This document shows, piece after piece, positions 13,901 through 28,900 of a stretch of 64,000 bases of DNA. The DNA is from Chromobotia macracanthus (taxonomy: Eukaryota; Chordata; Actinopteri; Cypriniformes; Botiidae). The position numbers were made by a program, and so were the translations under genes. Position 1 is the first letter of the stretch. Each line of letters starts with the position of its first letter. Under the pieces are notes generated by a model. It did no database searches, was not told where the DNA came from, and saw only the letters and a list, made by a program, of their open reading frames with translations. The stretch spans positions 11,810,001-11,874,000 of the forward strand of contig JAZGTH010000008.1 in the NCBI GenBank assembly GCA_036877525.1, in the 5' to 3' direction.

Positions 13901-16900
13901 TTCATATATATAGACCTATATATCATATTTTCAGATGATTTCATTTATTATATATCAGACTGTATGAAGTGACGTAAAGATTAAAGTCATATCATTTAGA
14001 TTTTGTTATTCTCTTCTGCTATTTTTTGTCAGTGACGTGAAATTATCAAAGATGATTATTATTCTTTGTCCTAAATTGACACACTTAGCATTTCTTTGCA
14101 GAAATGAGATGTTAGTTTATTTTTTCATTAGTATTGTTTGTTAAATCATCACAATTGCTGTTGCTTATTACAAATAACAACGTTTTACATTGTGGTGTGT
14201 AACCTGTCCAACACTGTGTGCTACACACGTGAATGATGCTTCAAATCGTGCGGCTTATTTCAATTGAAGTCAAGTGCATTGATTAAAATAATGTATGGAG
14301 TGAAGCCAGATTTAGAAACTAGATATAGAGATCCAGTAAGCAAACACCTTCCTACACCCTTGTAACCACATAGCAACATGTGACTTAGCAACCGCATAGC
14401 AATACAATGGTAACCACTAACAACAGCCTAGGATTGTGGCAGTAAGTTTCCTTAGGAAGTACGAAAACCTAGTTGTTGTTTTGCTTTGTGGTGACTGTAA
14501 TAATTCATGTCATGTCCCGTCTCTTTTGTTGCAGGTGTATGGGGTGTGTGTGTGGCCAGTGATTGTGGTTCTGTCGGGCTCCAGAATCGCTCAGTGTGGT
14601 GTGTCCATTCTGAAGGCTGGAGTACACATCAGTCCAATTGCTTTCCATCTGAGCGGCCGTCACACCAGCAAGTGTGTGTGAAGATGTGTGAGTGGCAGAA
14701 AGATCTGTTTGAATGGCGCCCGTCTCCTTGGGGTCCCTGCACCCCGAGTCCTTTCCTCCCAGCCAATCGATGTGTGACTGCTCAGCGTGGAGTACAGAGC
14801 CGGGATGTGGTGTGTGTGAAGCGTGTTAACAGCACCACGGTGAGCCCACATATGTGTGAAGCTTTTTCTTCGGCACCTGAGCGAGAGCAGGCATGTTTGT
14901 TGCCTTGTCCTATTGACTGCGTTGTCTCCACCTTCTCTCATTGGTCCACCTGTAGCCGCACCTGTGGGCCGGCCCTCCAGCAGCGCACCAGGCGTGTTTT
15001 GGCCACACCCCTTTTTGGAGGAGCTGACTGTCCCAGCCTGACCCAGACACGCCCCTGTAACCATGACAACGCCCATCCCGCCCTCTGTCCTTCTGACCAA
15101 CAGGAGTACAGTTTCAGTTTGTGGGCGGGGCCCTGGAGCCCTTGCAGCCTGAAAGGAAAAACGCCCATTGGAAAGACAACAGTGGACTTCAGTTTAGGGC
15201 TCAATGAGAAGAAGAAAGCAGCTAAAACTTCATACTTCATCAAACGACACAGTGAAAGTATTCACCACCAAAACCACAATCATGACATTAGAGGCTACAA
15301 AGAGGCTACATTGTGGGAAATCACAGTCGGCTATCAGACTCGGCAACTTCGCTGTACAAGAAGTGATGGGAAGAATTCCATGCTTAGGTGAGCCTTCATT
15401 AAATGAATGAATGAATGAATGAACGGATGAATGAACGGATGAATTAGATATTAATAGTGCTTGTTTCTCCTTGAGAAACACAATAATAAGTTCCATTGAG
15501 AGCACAGGAACTGCTGTGTGTTGCAATGAATGAAAAAATTAAAACACAATGTTGTCAAACATACTGTGGAACAACAGAATTCCACTGGGATGAGTAAACC
15601 ACATCTAACATTGTGTTATGTGTTGTTTATATTTGATATAATCGTTGATATCGTTTATTAAGAAACATCAGAGTCTATAAACCAGGAGTTTTCAGTAGCT
15701 TATGGAAATCATATTCCAGAATACTAAACTAACAAAGTGACTGTAGACCGCAAAAATACGAACGCAACCCTTATGCTTTTTCAGAGGACAAGTTCACTCA
15801 AATAGAAGATTCTGGGAGAGAAGATGTTATCTACTCTCCCTCGTATCTTTATGATCTGATTTCTTTCTTTAAACACCAAAGGTGATCTTTCTGAAGAATT
15901 TCCTGGCCATGTTTGTCATTCTTATGAAGGCAGTTGAATACTGGCTGTCAGGTTTTCATTTTTGAGTGCACTTTTCTTTAAAACTCACTCAAGCAAAATC
16001 AATTCATACTTAAGATGAATACATGAAGGTCTTAACGTGCACAGAAATCTGAATTCAAATCTCTCACATGACTTCTGCAATCTGCAATCACGACCTGCAG
16101 TGTGTGTTCACTCCTCACCAGTGATGGTTAAATGCAGAGGTCACATTTCAGTTATGGGTTACCATATCTGACAAATATATCACTTTCATTACAAAGTATA
16201 ATTGTGTTTGTGCACTCATCTTACTGTCCTCATGTCAGTTTCTTAGCTTTATAACAGATAATGCTAATGGGCTACTGATGGCTATGTGCATATTTTATTG
16301 TATTTAATTGTTAGGATTTTGTGAAGTTAAATGCAATTTAACCTCTGTTTGTGGTCCACTAATTCACTTTTCAAACAAGCATGCTTTGCAATCAATGTTT
16401 TCTATGTGCCAGTGTTGTTACAAACAAAAGATGCTAATGCCAGTCTTTATTTGAATCCTTTGTTTCACAAAGTGCATAATAAATTAACATCATTTTAACA
16501 TCTCTGCAGATCAATAGATTTCCCTCGTGGTTTGCAAACTTCTTCGCATTTATATTAAGCCAGACAAAACTTCTGAATAAATTGAACGCCCACGGAACTC
16601 CTCAACTCTCTGGCAGGATTTTAGAGTTGGCATTGGCGTGTTTTGTATGCCAATATATTCAACAAGAATCAGCAGCCATGCTAAAACCTCCGAGAGTTTA
16701 AAGACGGCTTGAAAAATGTTCTGTTTGTGTTGTTACCTTTTCATCATGCTAGCCAGAGGCTAAATGTGTGCCAGCAGCTTTAGAACAAGCAGATGAAAAC
16801 CTTTATTTGAACAGGCAGCACTCATAGAATAAAAACCCTGTAAAACAATGTAACTGAACGTGACTTTATATATTTATTTTAGTTATGTTTAGCTATAAAC

Positions 16901-19900
16901 TATTACTCAACAAAAGCAGCATCATAACCAGTAAACCAGCACAGAAAAATGAGAGAAATTATTTCAGTAAAGATGTTACAGATGCCCACACGAAATCAGT
17001 CAATTTTTTTTACAGCACTACAGTTCTTCATTTTACAATGTCACAAATTTCTTGCTGTAAAAATGATGACGCTGTGACTTCCCTCTAGTTTCTGTGACCA
17101 TGACAACATCCCGGTGAACTTCCGGTCATGCATGATGCCCAGAGACTGCAAAGTGTCTGATTGGTCAACGTGGAGTCCTTGTTCAAAGACCTGTCGAACT
17201 TCTGACCAATCACCCGGCTTCAGAAGTAGGCACCGCAGCGTGAAGAGAACAGCCATTGGTAGAGGAGAGCCGTGCCCCGCCCTGGAGGAAACTCAGCGCT
17301 GTAATGTTCTGCTGTATGGTGGTGAAGACACACTGCCACCTTGCCCAAGGTCAGAAAACTTAAAAAACGTTTATCTTAAAAGTCTTGCGTTCCTCTAAAT
17401 TAATGAGTTCATGAATTTCATTTCAGCTGCATTGTCTTCATTTTAATTGACTGGAAATGCAGGTACAAGTGGAGGCTGACCAGCTGGAATCCATGTCAGG
17501 TGACCCCCCTTCTGAGTCAACAGGACCATCGCCATAGCAACACAAGTGTCCTGTGTGGAGGTGGAATCCAGACCCGAGAGGCATATTGTGTTCGAATCCA
17601 TAACAACACAGCTCCATCCCATAGTAAGAGATTTTAACAACAGTGAACAGTGGCTCATTACCGTGTGTTCTGGAGATGTGCAGTAAATGAACAAATGTGA
17701 CAAACTCAAATCAGGGGTGTTTTATTATGAATAATATACCCATTGGCAAACGTTTCTCAGATTTATCTCATTTAATCCTTCGTGGCCGCTGAGGCTCAGA
17801 GCAGTGTGCTAACGGAGATTTCGTTTTCTTGGCGTTTGTTTTTTGATTTAAATGGTAATCTGTGGCCACACAGCGAGAGGGCGGATTTGAAATACATTTA
17901 TTTTTGAGCAGCCATCTATTAGATCTCCAAAAATGCATTTTTTACAGTTCTGAAAACAGTTTTGACAGAATAACTCCAGTGGAGAGGCATTATGCTAAAT
18001 CATTCTGTCTCTCAAACGGCTTCTGTCGCTGTGTTTTTGTCATTAGTCAGCAGGCCTGTGGAGAAGAACTTGTGCGCTGGACCTTTGCCACCCTTGGCTC
18101 AGTCTTGCTCCCTCCCCTGTCAGAAACATTGCCCCCTCACACCTTGGTCACCTTGGGGGCTTTGTCTCCATGACAACTGTTTAGAACCTCAAGGGAAGAG
18201 AGGTAAGTCCCATAATACTTCATCACATTTATTCAAATCTATATCCGTCTCTCCGACACACACATGCATTCATGTTTTCTCCCTGACCTTGGTTTCCCTT
18301 CTCTGTAATATAAATGGTGTGTGTCTGAGACAGATCTCAAAAGGGGCGTGTCTCTGACCCTGAGCTGTAGCCCCACCCACATCGTGAGATGACTGTAACA
18401 GGACAGGTGTAAGCTCTCTCTAAACCCTCTCTCTTGTTTCTCTCTTTCTGTACCCTGTGCTTACTCTGATTCTACTACACATTTATATATTTCTGCCCAA
18501 GATATTTGTCTGTCACACTGAGTATTTTGCCAGAATGTGGGAACCGTATCTGCTGCAAGATTGGTATTAATAAATGAGTGTTGCTGGTTTGAGTCATCAG
18601 ATGTTCGCAATCGCCTCCAAATTGTTCTTTTCTACAAAAGGCTCTCATTACAAAGAAAAGCTATACATCCTAATCAACCTCAGATCTTCCTGGAGAACTG
18701 TAGATCTTCCTGTAGAACTTCAGATCTTCCTGGAGAACTGTAGATCTTCCTGTAGAACTTCAGATCTTCCTGGAGAACTGTAGATCTTCCTGTAGAACTT
18801 CAGATCTTCCTGGAGAACTTTAGATCTTCCTGTAGAACTTCAGATCTTCCTGGAGAACTTTAGATCTTCCTGTAGAACTTCAGATCTTCCTGGAGAACTG
18901 TAGATCTTCCTGGAGAACTGTAGATCTTCCTGTAGAACTTCAGATCTTCCTGGAGAACTGTAGATCTTCCTGTAGAACTTCAGATCTTCCTGGAGAACTT
19001 TAGATCTTCCTGTAGAACTTCAGATCTTCCTGGAGTACTTTAGATCTTCCTGTAGAACTTCAGATCTTCCTGGAGAACTGTAGATCTTCCTGGAGAACTT
19101 TAGATCTTCCTGGAGAACTGTAGATCTTCCTGTAGGTCTATAACTCCTGGAGAAAGCTGTCCTTTAACACTTCCGTTCAGCTTGGTTCATTTCAGAGTTT
19201 GTTTTGCCCTTTTAATAGCCCTCCAGAAAACTCGTTAAATCAGTTTAACAGAGCACTTATAGCAACTATAATGTAATGTGCAATTTATATCATACATTCA
19301 TTTTTAATAAGAAATTTTATTTAAATACACAATAGCTGTCAGTAGTGACTCATAATACTGCAGTTGGGGCATCTAGGGGCTCATGTTAATCAGCCAAACT
19401 TTTACCCCTTATGTACCACTTTAGCTGGGGCTTCTGTGCCACCTTTGCAGTGTAAAGCCTTCAGAAATCTCACAGCTCTTTTCCTTGTTATTGGTCTGCA
19501 CACACTGTTTTTCAGGTTTCAGAGTGAGAACTCGTTCTGTGACCTCAGAGTCTTGGGTGGAGTCACACAGTTGCCCTCATATGACAGAAGCAATGCTCTG
19601 TGATGACCCCGTCTGCTTCCTGTGGAAGGTGACATCACAGGGGCCCTGTGTTCCTCAGGATGGATCCTGTGGTTTAGGAACACAAGAGAAGACTGTGGAG
19701 TGTTTCACTATCACTGGTGAGTTCTTACTTGTTAACTTCATCATTGCTATTGGTCTAACTTAACTGCTGTATATCTAGGGACCAGAACATATGAGAGATT
19801 TGGGCTCCCCCAACTTGGGCCAGTAACTGACCACCTAGAACACCCTAGTAACCAACAGCAACGTGTTTTAAACTACTTGCAACACCTTAGCAACCACCTA

Positions 19901-22900
19901 GATACACTAGTGACCGCTTAGAAATATTTGAATGAAAGTTTTTATAACCAAGCAGTAACGTTAATACAATGTCTAAAAATGGGCCTTTTGAACATCCCTA
20001 GAACATTTTTGTTACTTAATTAAAACATTCTCACAACCTAATATTGGGTTGTTTCTAGGTCTAAACTGCACTCATTCGCATTTTAAGTTTATATTTTTGC
20101 AAAAAGATGTTGACATTTACATTCAGAAACATTGAACGTAATCCATGTAATCAATTTCATTAAAGCATTCAAATTGACTAATTTTTCCACTGTATGTAAT
20201 AAACAAGCTGCACAAAGCATTTACTGAGAGTACAGAAGGTGGTGGACTGATACATATACAAACACTCTTTCTAGACAACGTCTGATTAGCTGTAACGGGC
20301 TGTTTTATTGTGTAGGTGAATAGTACATTTTGTAGTTTGATTGATTTTTAAATGCCAGTTTACAAGTGTAAACTGTGTAAAGTGTAAATCTGTGTGCTAT
20401 GACATGACCAGATATAAGAGAGTTATATTGCATACAACACACACACACACACAGATGCATTATCCCTGACAGCTTCATCTGTCCCGCATACACTGCGTGT
20501 TCTATACGTGCAAAGTGAACCTGAAATGTCAAAGCCATTAAAGTGAACTGCAGCTGAAGTTATATAAGAGATTCCTGCTGTAATTAGGTTATACAGTTAA
20601 AGCCACATTCCCTGCAGTCAGATTCTATAAAGATGAAACTGGACATACCCACCACGCAATCTGTGTTGGTATAAACAACATTTTAACAGAGGTTGTCACC
20701 ACAGGGGTGTTGTGGGTGGTTACCACAGTAATGCATTGGTTTCCAGCATGTTTTCTAGAGGTTGTTTGACAGTGTGTTCTGAATTTTTAAGGGCTTACTG
20801 GCCCAGATAAGACTACATGGTTTGTCCATCAATGTAAGTGTTTAGTGTTGGCACACCTATATTCAGCCATGTGTTATTCATGTCCACAGCAGAAACAGTG
20901 TGTAAATGTAATAGAATAGAAGAATTAGTCCGAATTCGTTCTCTAGGCTTAAATTTAAGGCATAGAAACTGTAACACTTGCCTTTAGCATCTGATGTCAT
21001 GAGTGTGTTTCACACGTGTGTTTCTTCAGATATGATGATGATGATGTCACTGAACCCAGTGTGCGTGTGTGCACGCGTGTGTGTGTGCACGTGTGTGGGC
21101 GAGAGAGTTCTTGCAGTGTACAGTAATGGCTTGATGGTTTATTAGCTATTGATTCAGATTTTGTGGTCTGATACATGTTTATGAAGCAGTTCCTGATGTC
21201 GCTGTAAACAGTTCTGCAGTCCTGGTTCACTTTGACGCCTGTTTTAATTCATTTTGTAAATAATCACTCTGGCAAATGGTTTTCTTCCACAGTTACAGAC
21301 AGGTGGAAAAACTCCCTGTCTGCTACAGCACAAGGCAAATGAAATAAACCATTATGAAACGACGGGCAGTATGGTGATTACAGATCATAAAAGACGCATC
21401 TTCAGACATCTCGTCTGTTAGAGCTCCACTCCTGCATTCAAAAAACCCTTCAGAGAGATCGATTTTTAGGGCTGAACATCAGCTGGAGAAATGTTACAGT
21501 CCTGCGTCTGAGACATCATGAAGAAACGAGCTATTGCAGCTTGATATCTGATTCTCAGAGGAGAGTCTGTCCGCACTGGTTGTATTACTCTGCTTTTATC
21601 TTTTCTTTTCTCTCATGAGCAATCTAGAGAACGTCCTACCAGCTGATTCTGTTCTGTGTGTGTCTGTGTCTTATGTCAGTTCATTCCAGTCTGACAAATA
21701 AACAGACTGTGTGCAAGATTGTTTTTGTGTAAGTGTGTAGATCTTACCTATGAGAGTTAGATGATACACACTACAAGATAATCTACAGCCCCAGAAGGGT
21801 GATCAGAACTCTTACACGAAGTGTCATACAGAAGGAGTTTATTTCGAGTTCAAATGGAGAGTACTGCCATTCATTCTGATTGGATGAACTGCGTTCAAAG
21901 CTGTTGTAAAAGAACCGTAAACGCACACCAGGTGTAGCACACTCTTATTTATGCGCTAAAGCTCCTATGTTGCCTAGCAACCGCAAACCCCCTACAGTTA
22001 GCATAATTAGCTATATTAATTGGCTGACAAATTGCTTATTGATTTTATTAATAATAATAAATTGAACTGTTTATAAACGGGTTAAATACATAAAAACAAA
22101 TAAAAACTAGCACAATCTGGTTGCCAGGGACAACAGTCAAATGTACAGTTTAAAGGTTATGATACTAAATATCTGGCCACAGAATGCCACAGTTGACCAA
22201 TTATAATCAAGCAATCCAGAGAGGCAAGTAATAAGTGCCGATGTTTCATTGTAGAATTCATTAATAATGATTATTTTCAAGCCATCTGTTCATTAAAAAA
22301 TGCTTTAATGTTGCTCAGTCACGGTCTTTAAAAAGAGAATAGAGCAATCAGAACATTATTACACAACTTATCTGCATATTTTTTCTGCTTAAAGAAAACT
22401 GAATGTTTGGTGCAGTTTTTTTTCAGTTTAATTAGTGCGTAACAAGGAATCTGAGAAATTCATGTTATTCAAACAAGCCTCATATTTATTTCAAGATTTT
22501 ACTTGTGGTGAATTTAATTGAATATTGTCTTGTTGTTTTACAATAATATGTAATAATATAATAATATAAAAAAACAATAATATACAATAATATAACATGA
22601 ATTGAATTTGCTTAAATAGAAGAAAAGAACAATAATCACTTTTGTTTCAGATTAAATGTTTAATCAAAAATCTCTTCCCTTTTGTCTTATAGGTGAGTCA
22701 GCCCCCAGTGACCGATGCCCAGGGGCCCCTCCTCCAGCCCATCAGCCGTGTGAGATGGCCTGTCCAGGGGACTGCGTGCTGGGAGACTGGGGCTCCTGGT
22801 CTCCCTGTTCCCAGTCCTGCTCCAGTAAACATTCTGAGGGAAAACAGACTCGCTCGCGCCCTGTACTGGCTTATCCTGGGCAGTGTAAGTTCACTCACAT

Positions 22901-25900
22901 GAACCATTTGCACAAACGTGTGGATACTCTCGATCTGAACCCAAGCCTCAGAAAGTGCCCCGCCCCTCACAACGTCATCATCTGTGTTCACAGTTAAAAT
23001 GCAGTAGCCATGAACTGCATTTATAAAACCGATCTGGATTAACTAATGGTTTTATGAGTACAGGTAAATACACAGAGCAAAAGTACAGTGGACAGATTAA
23101 CCCCCACACACACATAACAGCATAAACTCTGAATTACTCATAAATACCAAAGTTCAATCTCTAGTTTTTCATTTTTAGTCTTTCATCCTGTCTTGGTTAT
23201 GGACATTGACATTGGCATTAAAAATGCTTTACACCTGTGGATTTTAAGCTGTCTGTTTTGCACATTTATAGATGTATATACAGTATATTTCTACACTGAT
23301 TATATGCAACCACAGTGTATTTCTTTGAAGTTACATTAATCTATAATATATCAGCACTGAATCTATATCTACTGTTTAGATGCAAAACACCCCCAAAACA
23401 TGTGTGTGCGTGTTTGTTTGCAGATGGCAAGCCGTGTCCTCCAGGCTCTGAGCTGGAGCAGTGGAGACCCTACGGTACACACCCATGCACAGTGTATTAC
23501 TGGGATACTTTGCCTTGGAGCCCCTGTGTGCCAGAATCCATCACAGATGGGTGGGAGAGGAACAGCTCAGGACAGATGGAGAATGAAGCCCCCTGTGGTT
23601 CTGGGGTGCAGGTGCGCCAAGTTACCTGCAGAAAAGCTGGAAATGGACATGTTGCCCTAAAACGGTAAAGAAACAGAAATCCTTCAGATTACATTGTTTA
23701 CAGTGTAGATTCTTCAGATAGATTAGAGAGTGTTCTTTGTAAAGCTGCTTTGGAATAATATGTAATGTGTGAACGCAGATTTCTTTATTATGTTGAATTT
23801 TTCTCATAGACACAAATGAGATTAATGTCTCCTCCAAGTCACCATCTCAGATGTTTCTTCTGAGAAGAACTCAGTAATGTCACGTCTCAGTGAGTTTCAG
23901 AAGAGATCTCAGCTGTGTTCCACGCTATGCTCATAAGTCTGCAATCATAAGTGAAATTCTCTCAAGAGCAGATCTAGAGCTGTCAGATGATGAGTTATTT
24001 TATCCAGATTCATTTTATAGCGCCACATTCAGTATTTCAACAATCTGACACATCGAGACTTAATTGAGACTGTGATTAATGAAGGATAACTGAGAACTCC
24101 TTGAATCTCTTTAGCTATAAATGAGCAACTAACAAGAAATACTAACAAGCAATTTATAATCTGAGGCTCTACAAGAAACTGTAATGAAATGGATTTGAAT
24201 GGAATTGACAGCAGTCTCTCTGTACTGACTCCAGCTGTCCTGAGTCCTCTCGCCCTGAATCCATCCACTCTTGCGCTCTGCCTTGCAAAACCGACTGTGT
24301 CGTCACACCTTTTAGTGAATGGAGCTCCTGTCCCACTTCCTGTTTAACAGGTAAACATAGAGTCGGTCTCTCCTATCCACATTTAAACCCAACCTCTAGC
24401 CCCATCCCGCACGTGTCCACTGGTGCAGCGTTTCAGGTCATTCTCTTCAGCGGCTGAGCTGCAGGCTTTTGGAGGGAATTGTGGGATTGACATTAGAGTG
24501 AAGCGAGTGGCAAAAGTTGAGAAACGTTCAGGTTTATGTAAATTAGCATAAACTTGAGGTAAAAAGTGAGGTGGAGGCAGTGATGTCTGTCATAAACATT
24601 TCAAAATCTGTCAGTAGTGCTAAAGTTTCTGGCGTATTTATTGCTCCAACCACATCATTACATGTTGCTATATTTATATTTAATTCAGGTTTTAAAATGT
24701 AGTCTGTAAGGCTGTGTTATTTCCAATAGTTTCCACTTCACCAGTGGACACGCAGGGTATAGAAATGTATTGTTTTGGGGTGAGTGAGACAGAATAGTGT
24801 TGCAGAAATCTACATTGTAAGTGTCACAGGCTTTAATAAGTTACTTATGGTGACACTGTTGTTAACTAGTATTTAACAGTAAATAATAACACTAAAATAC
24901 AAAGAGATACAGTACATTGTGTTTGAATATTGCAATAAATTGACAGGCTTGTTTGATCTTCTTGCATACTCTAGTAAATGCAACAGCCTCCGTCCAGTCC
25001 CGTCACAGGATTATAATCCAGTGGTCTGCTGACGGAGGTCAGGAGTGTCCCGACACTCTTTATGAGGAGAGAGAATGTGCCCCATCCCCTCTGTGCCCTG
25101 TTTACAGGTGAGCAGAGAAAACACTGTGCCGCATTGAATTTCCACAGTTGAGCATAATCAGGGTGCATGTAAATACTCTTGTCACTATGCTGTGTTGTGT
25201 TAAAGTGTACCGCCACTAGATGTGACAACAGAATAAATATTACAAAATGTTTATAAGATACAATTGGATATAAGACAAACCCCAGCGCGGTTTCCACACA
25301 ACGTTGTTTCCTGGCAGATGGCAGACCCACCGCTGGCATCAGTGCATTCTGGTTCCTGACTGGGTGAGACAGACTGTGGGGGGACCAACAGAGGCGTGCG
25401 GTATTGGGCTAGAGATAAGAGGTAAGTGACATTTACTGTTTGATTAAGAAAGTTCTGTAAATTGAGTTAATGATAACAGTTTAGTTTGTGTACAGTAGCT
25501 TTTCTCACATGAGATTCGACTGTCTCAGCTGCCTGAGGGAACTCTTCTGTGTTCTGTGTGTACTGTATGCCTGTGGTGTTACACCTGACATGTCGGTTCC
25601 CTCTTACAATCCCCTGCTGCTACTTCATGTAAATTTAAAAGCAAGCTCTGGCAGCAGGGATCCATTCAAAGAGTATTTCAGCATCCAGCAAGCACATACA
25701 GTAACCTTGGCAACTGGAATTTGCCAGGGTTTCGGAATTCTAAGCCGTTTCCTGAATGTACTAAATTCCCAACAGCAGTTGTGGAATGCAGTACAGAGGC
25801 TGTAAAGTCACTTTTATGAAAATTAACTCCGTCTTTAACATGAACACATTGGGTTGCGTTTGTGAAACAGGCGCAGATGTTTTTCTCTCACTTCTTTTTT

Positions 25901-28900
25901 TTTTTACTTCTTTTTTTGTCGATCTGCAGACGTGACGTGTGTTGGGCCGGACGATGCGTCAGCAGATATGGTCGACTGTGTGAGGTGGGCAGGTGTGATG
26001 CCCGCCCAGGTGAGGGAGTGTCGGGTGCCGTGTAGAAGCGAATGCACCCTCACTTCCTGGAGCAGGTTCACCCCGTGCCAAGGCTGTGGAAGCTGGCGCA
26101 CTCGAACCCGATCCTTGATAGGTAGCACACATGCACACCAAATGTCCAAAATATATTGGTGGGTGAACAGAGAAACATTTACAAGCTTTACAGGCCATGA
26201 AATAGTGTTATTTTTATTAAAACAAACTCAGAACAGAAGTTGGTGAAGGATGTGTTTGTTTTTGAAGGTTTTGTTTGTTTGTATTTTTTTATTTGAATCA
26301 CTCCTGTCACTTACAGGTATATCAGCAAGTGTCAGACTCTCATTTATTATTATTCTTTATTCTATATTGATTCCTTTCTCTAATAATAAAAGTAAAGTTT
26401 TAATAAACTTAACCGCCAAAGCTACAGGCCATTTCTAAAGTGTCTCCTTAACTTCACATTTTCTCTTATTATAAACCAAATCATCCAACCCGCATCACTT
26501 TTCCGACCTCCCCTCCCCTCTCTCTCTCCCTCCCCGACCCCACACACCTCTCAGGTCGTAGTAAGAAGCGCTGGCGTTGTCAGCAGCAGGAGCTGTTTCC
26601 TGTCCAGGAGAAAGAAATTTGCCCTTGTTCTGAATTTCACACTCAGCCGCAGGGTCCCTGGTCACCCTGTTTGCTTCCACCAACAAACAGCCAGACTGAG
26701 CATCCCTTCATCTGTGGAGTTTACCAGTGGGGCCAGAAGGCAGTCCAGGACTGGCGAGGGGCTCAGAGAAAGCACAGCGAGTGTGGGCCTGGGAAGCGCT
26801 ACAGAGCCCTCGCCTGTCTGGATCATCAGGGGCGATTAGTGGAAACAGATCTCTGTAACGGCTCTGGTGACTGATGCACTTTTCATAAACATGTATATAC
26901 AGTATTAAGCTGTTGTTTCCCATGGGCTATTTACATATGATGACTTCCTGTAGCCTAACTGAGTATGGGGGTAACAGAGCTGAGGTCGTGGGTTTGATTC
27001 TGCCAAATGTATATATATAATGAAAAATAAATACTATGAATAATGTCTTAGTTCAAAGCCATTACACATGACAACTGCATCACAAGTACCCTGTAAAGTA
27101 AAGACATCGCAGGTCACTTCTGTAGCTCATCTGGCAGAGCGTTGCATTAGCAGCACAAAGGTTGTGGATTTAATTCCCAGGAAGCACATACTGATTAATA
27201 AATATAAAGCTTGAATGCACTGTAAGTCGCTTTAAATAAACGTGTCTGTCAAATGCATAAATGTAATTGGCATTTGCAAATATATCAAACAAATATATCA
27301 AAGTGCCTTGTGTGATGTTTCAGGTTATGAAGAGGAAGTGTGTCACGTGCCCTGTTCTACAGACTGTAAGCTGAGCGAGTGGTCTAACTGGTCTGCCTGC
27401 AGCGCCTCTTGTGGTGGAGGTGTGAAAGTTCGATCACGGTGGCTACGAGAAAAGCCTTTCAATGGAGGCCGACCCTGCCCACAACTCAATTACAAAAATC
27501 AGGTTAGAATGAGCTTCTAACATGACTTTATGTGTTTGGTTGTGTTTGTTACAATTGTTTTGACTTTATTGACTTTTTTAATTAGCAAATTTGTGTTATT
27601 TATAAAATAATGAATAAAACGAGACCTGAAAATAATCAAAGACCTTCAGCCGTTGGTGTACTACTAATGCAACTGTGTAGCCCATTCAAATCAGTCACAG
27701 GTAACAGGCTGCTGTGAAATTCTACACAGCAGGTGTGTGTGTGTGTTCATGCTTGTATTGTGTGTATTCACACATTCACAAATACTTGAGCTGTAGATGT
27801 GAGTCACAGAGCACGTGAGTGAGTGAATCCGGTTCATCATTCATTTGGCTTGGTTTTGTGGCTGCTCCCAAGGCTGCGCTCTCTTCAACCCTTTCCGCAT
27901 GTTTCTCAAGCACGTTTTGTTCTTGTAAGTCGGGACTGTAGAGGATAGAGATCTGCAGGGACTTCATCTCTCATCCCTGCAGCTCTGTGCAGGTTTTCCT
28001 CTCGTTCCACTCTCCTTATTGTATAATTTCATCAGGGCAGGTTTGGCAAAAATGAAAGTCTCATGGATTTGAACTGAAGTCTGCCAGCATCTCCTTTAGC
28101 TCAATTTCACTCATTTAAATAAAGTGCTAAATTACCAACCTGAAGTGGAGGCAACAATGTTAGACACTAATGAAAAACTTTCTTTTTTTTTTTACTTCCT
28201 CCGTTTTCTTTTCTTTACTTTTCTTTGTCTTTACTTCCTTTTTTCTTTCTTTCCTTCTTTTCCCCTGCTTTTTTTCTCCCCAACCCCCTTGTGGTTTGCC
28301 TGCCGGTCATGTACTGCTGATTTGAACATCTACAAAGGCTCAGGTGAGTACTCGAGCGTACCTGTGTGTGTGTGCATTGATATGTTCTATTTTTACTTGC
28401 GCGCACACACACACGCATACACGTCCCCACATCTCCACACGTTGCTATAACTCAACACAGTTGTGCTGTGTGTGCTCAGGTGTCTGAGGTCCTGCCCTGT
28501 TACTCTAAATGCAGTCAGTATCTGTGGGTGGTGTCGTCCTGGTCCATGTGCATCATAAACCCAACCAGCACTAACAACAGTACCGCTAACACAACACCAG
28601 CCCAGCCTGTCTGTGGAGAGGGCTTCCGAACCCGCAAAATCCGGTGAGCTCATCGCACCCAAGCCCTTTAACAAGCTCATTGTCTATGAATCATCAAAAT
28701 AGTTATTAATAATCCCTCGTTTAATTAAAGATAACCGAGTACTGAGACTGTCTTTTAAAACGTCCCCACAGCAGCTCAATATATAGTGTTTTACCTCTGT
28801 GATACAATGATGAAAACAGATCCTGTGTGTCACATGCCAAAATTGTCTCATAAGTCAGCGTTCAAAACAGAGCAGAGGTCACAGCAGTGGCAAATAGATT

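Noticed and set aside
27115..27190. tRNA gene
   Set aside because: The A and B boxes are degenerate, a proper cloverleaf is not kept, and a SINE tail follows.
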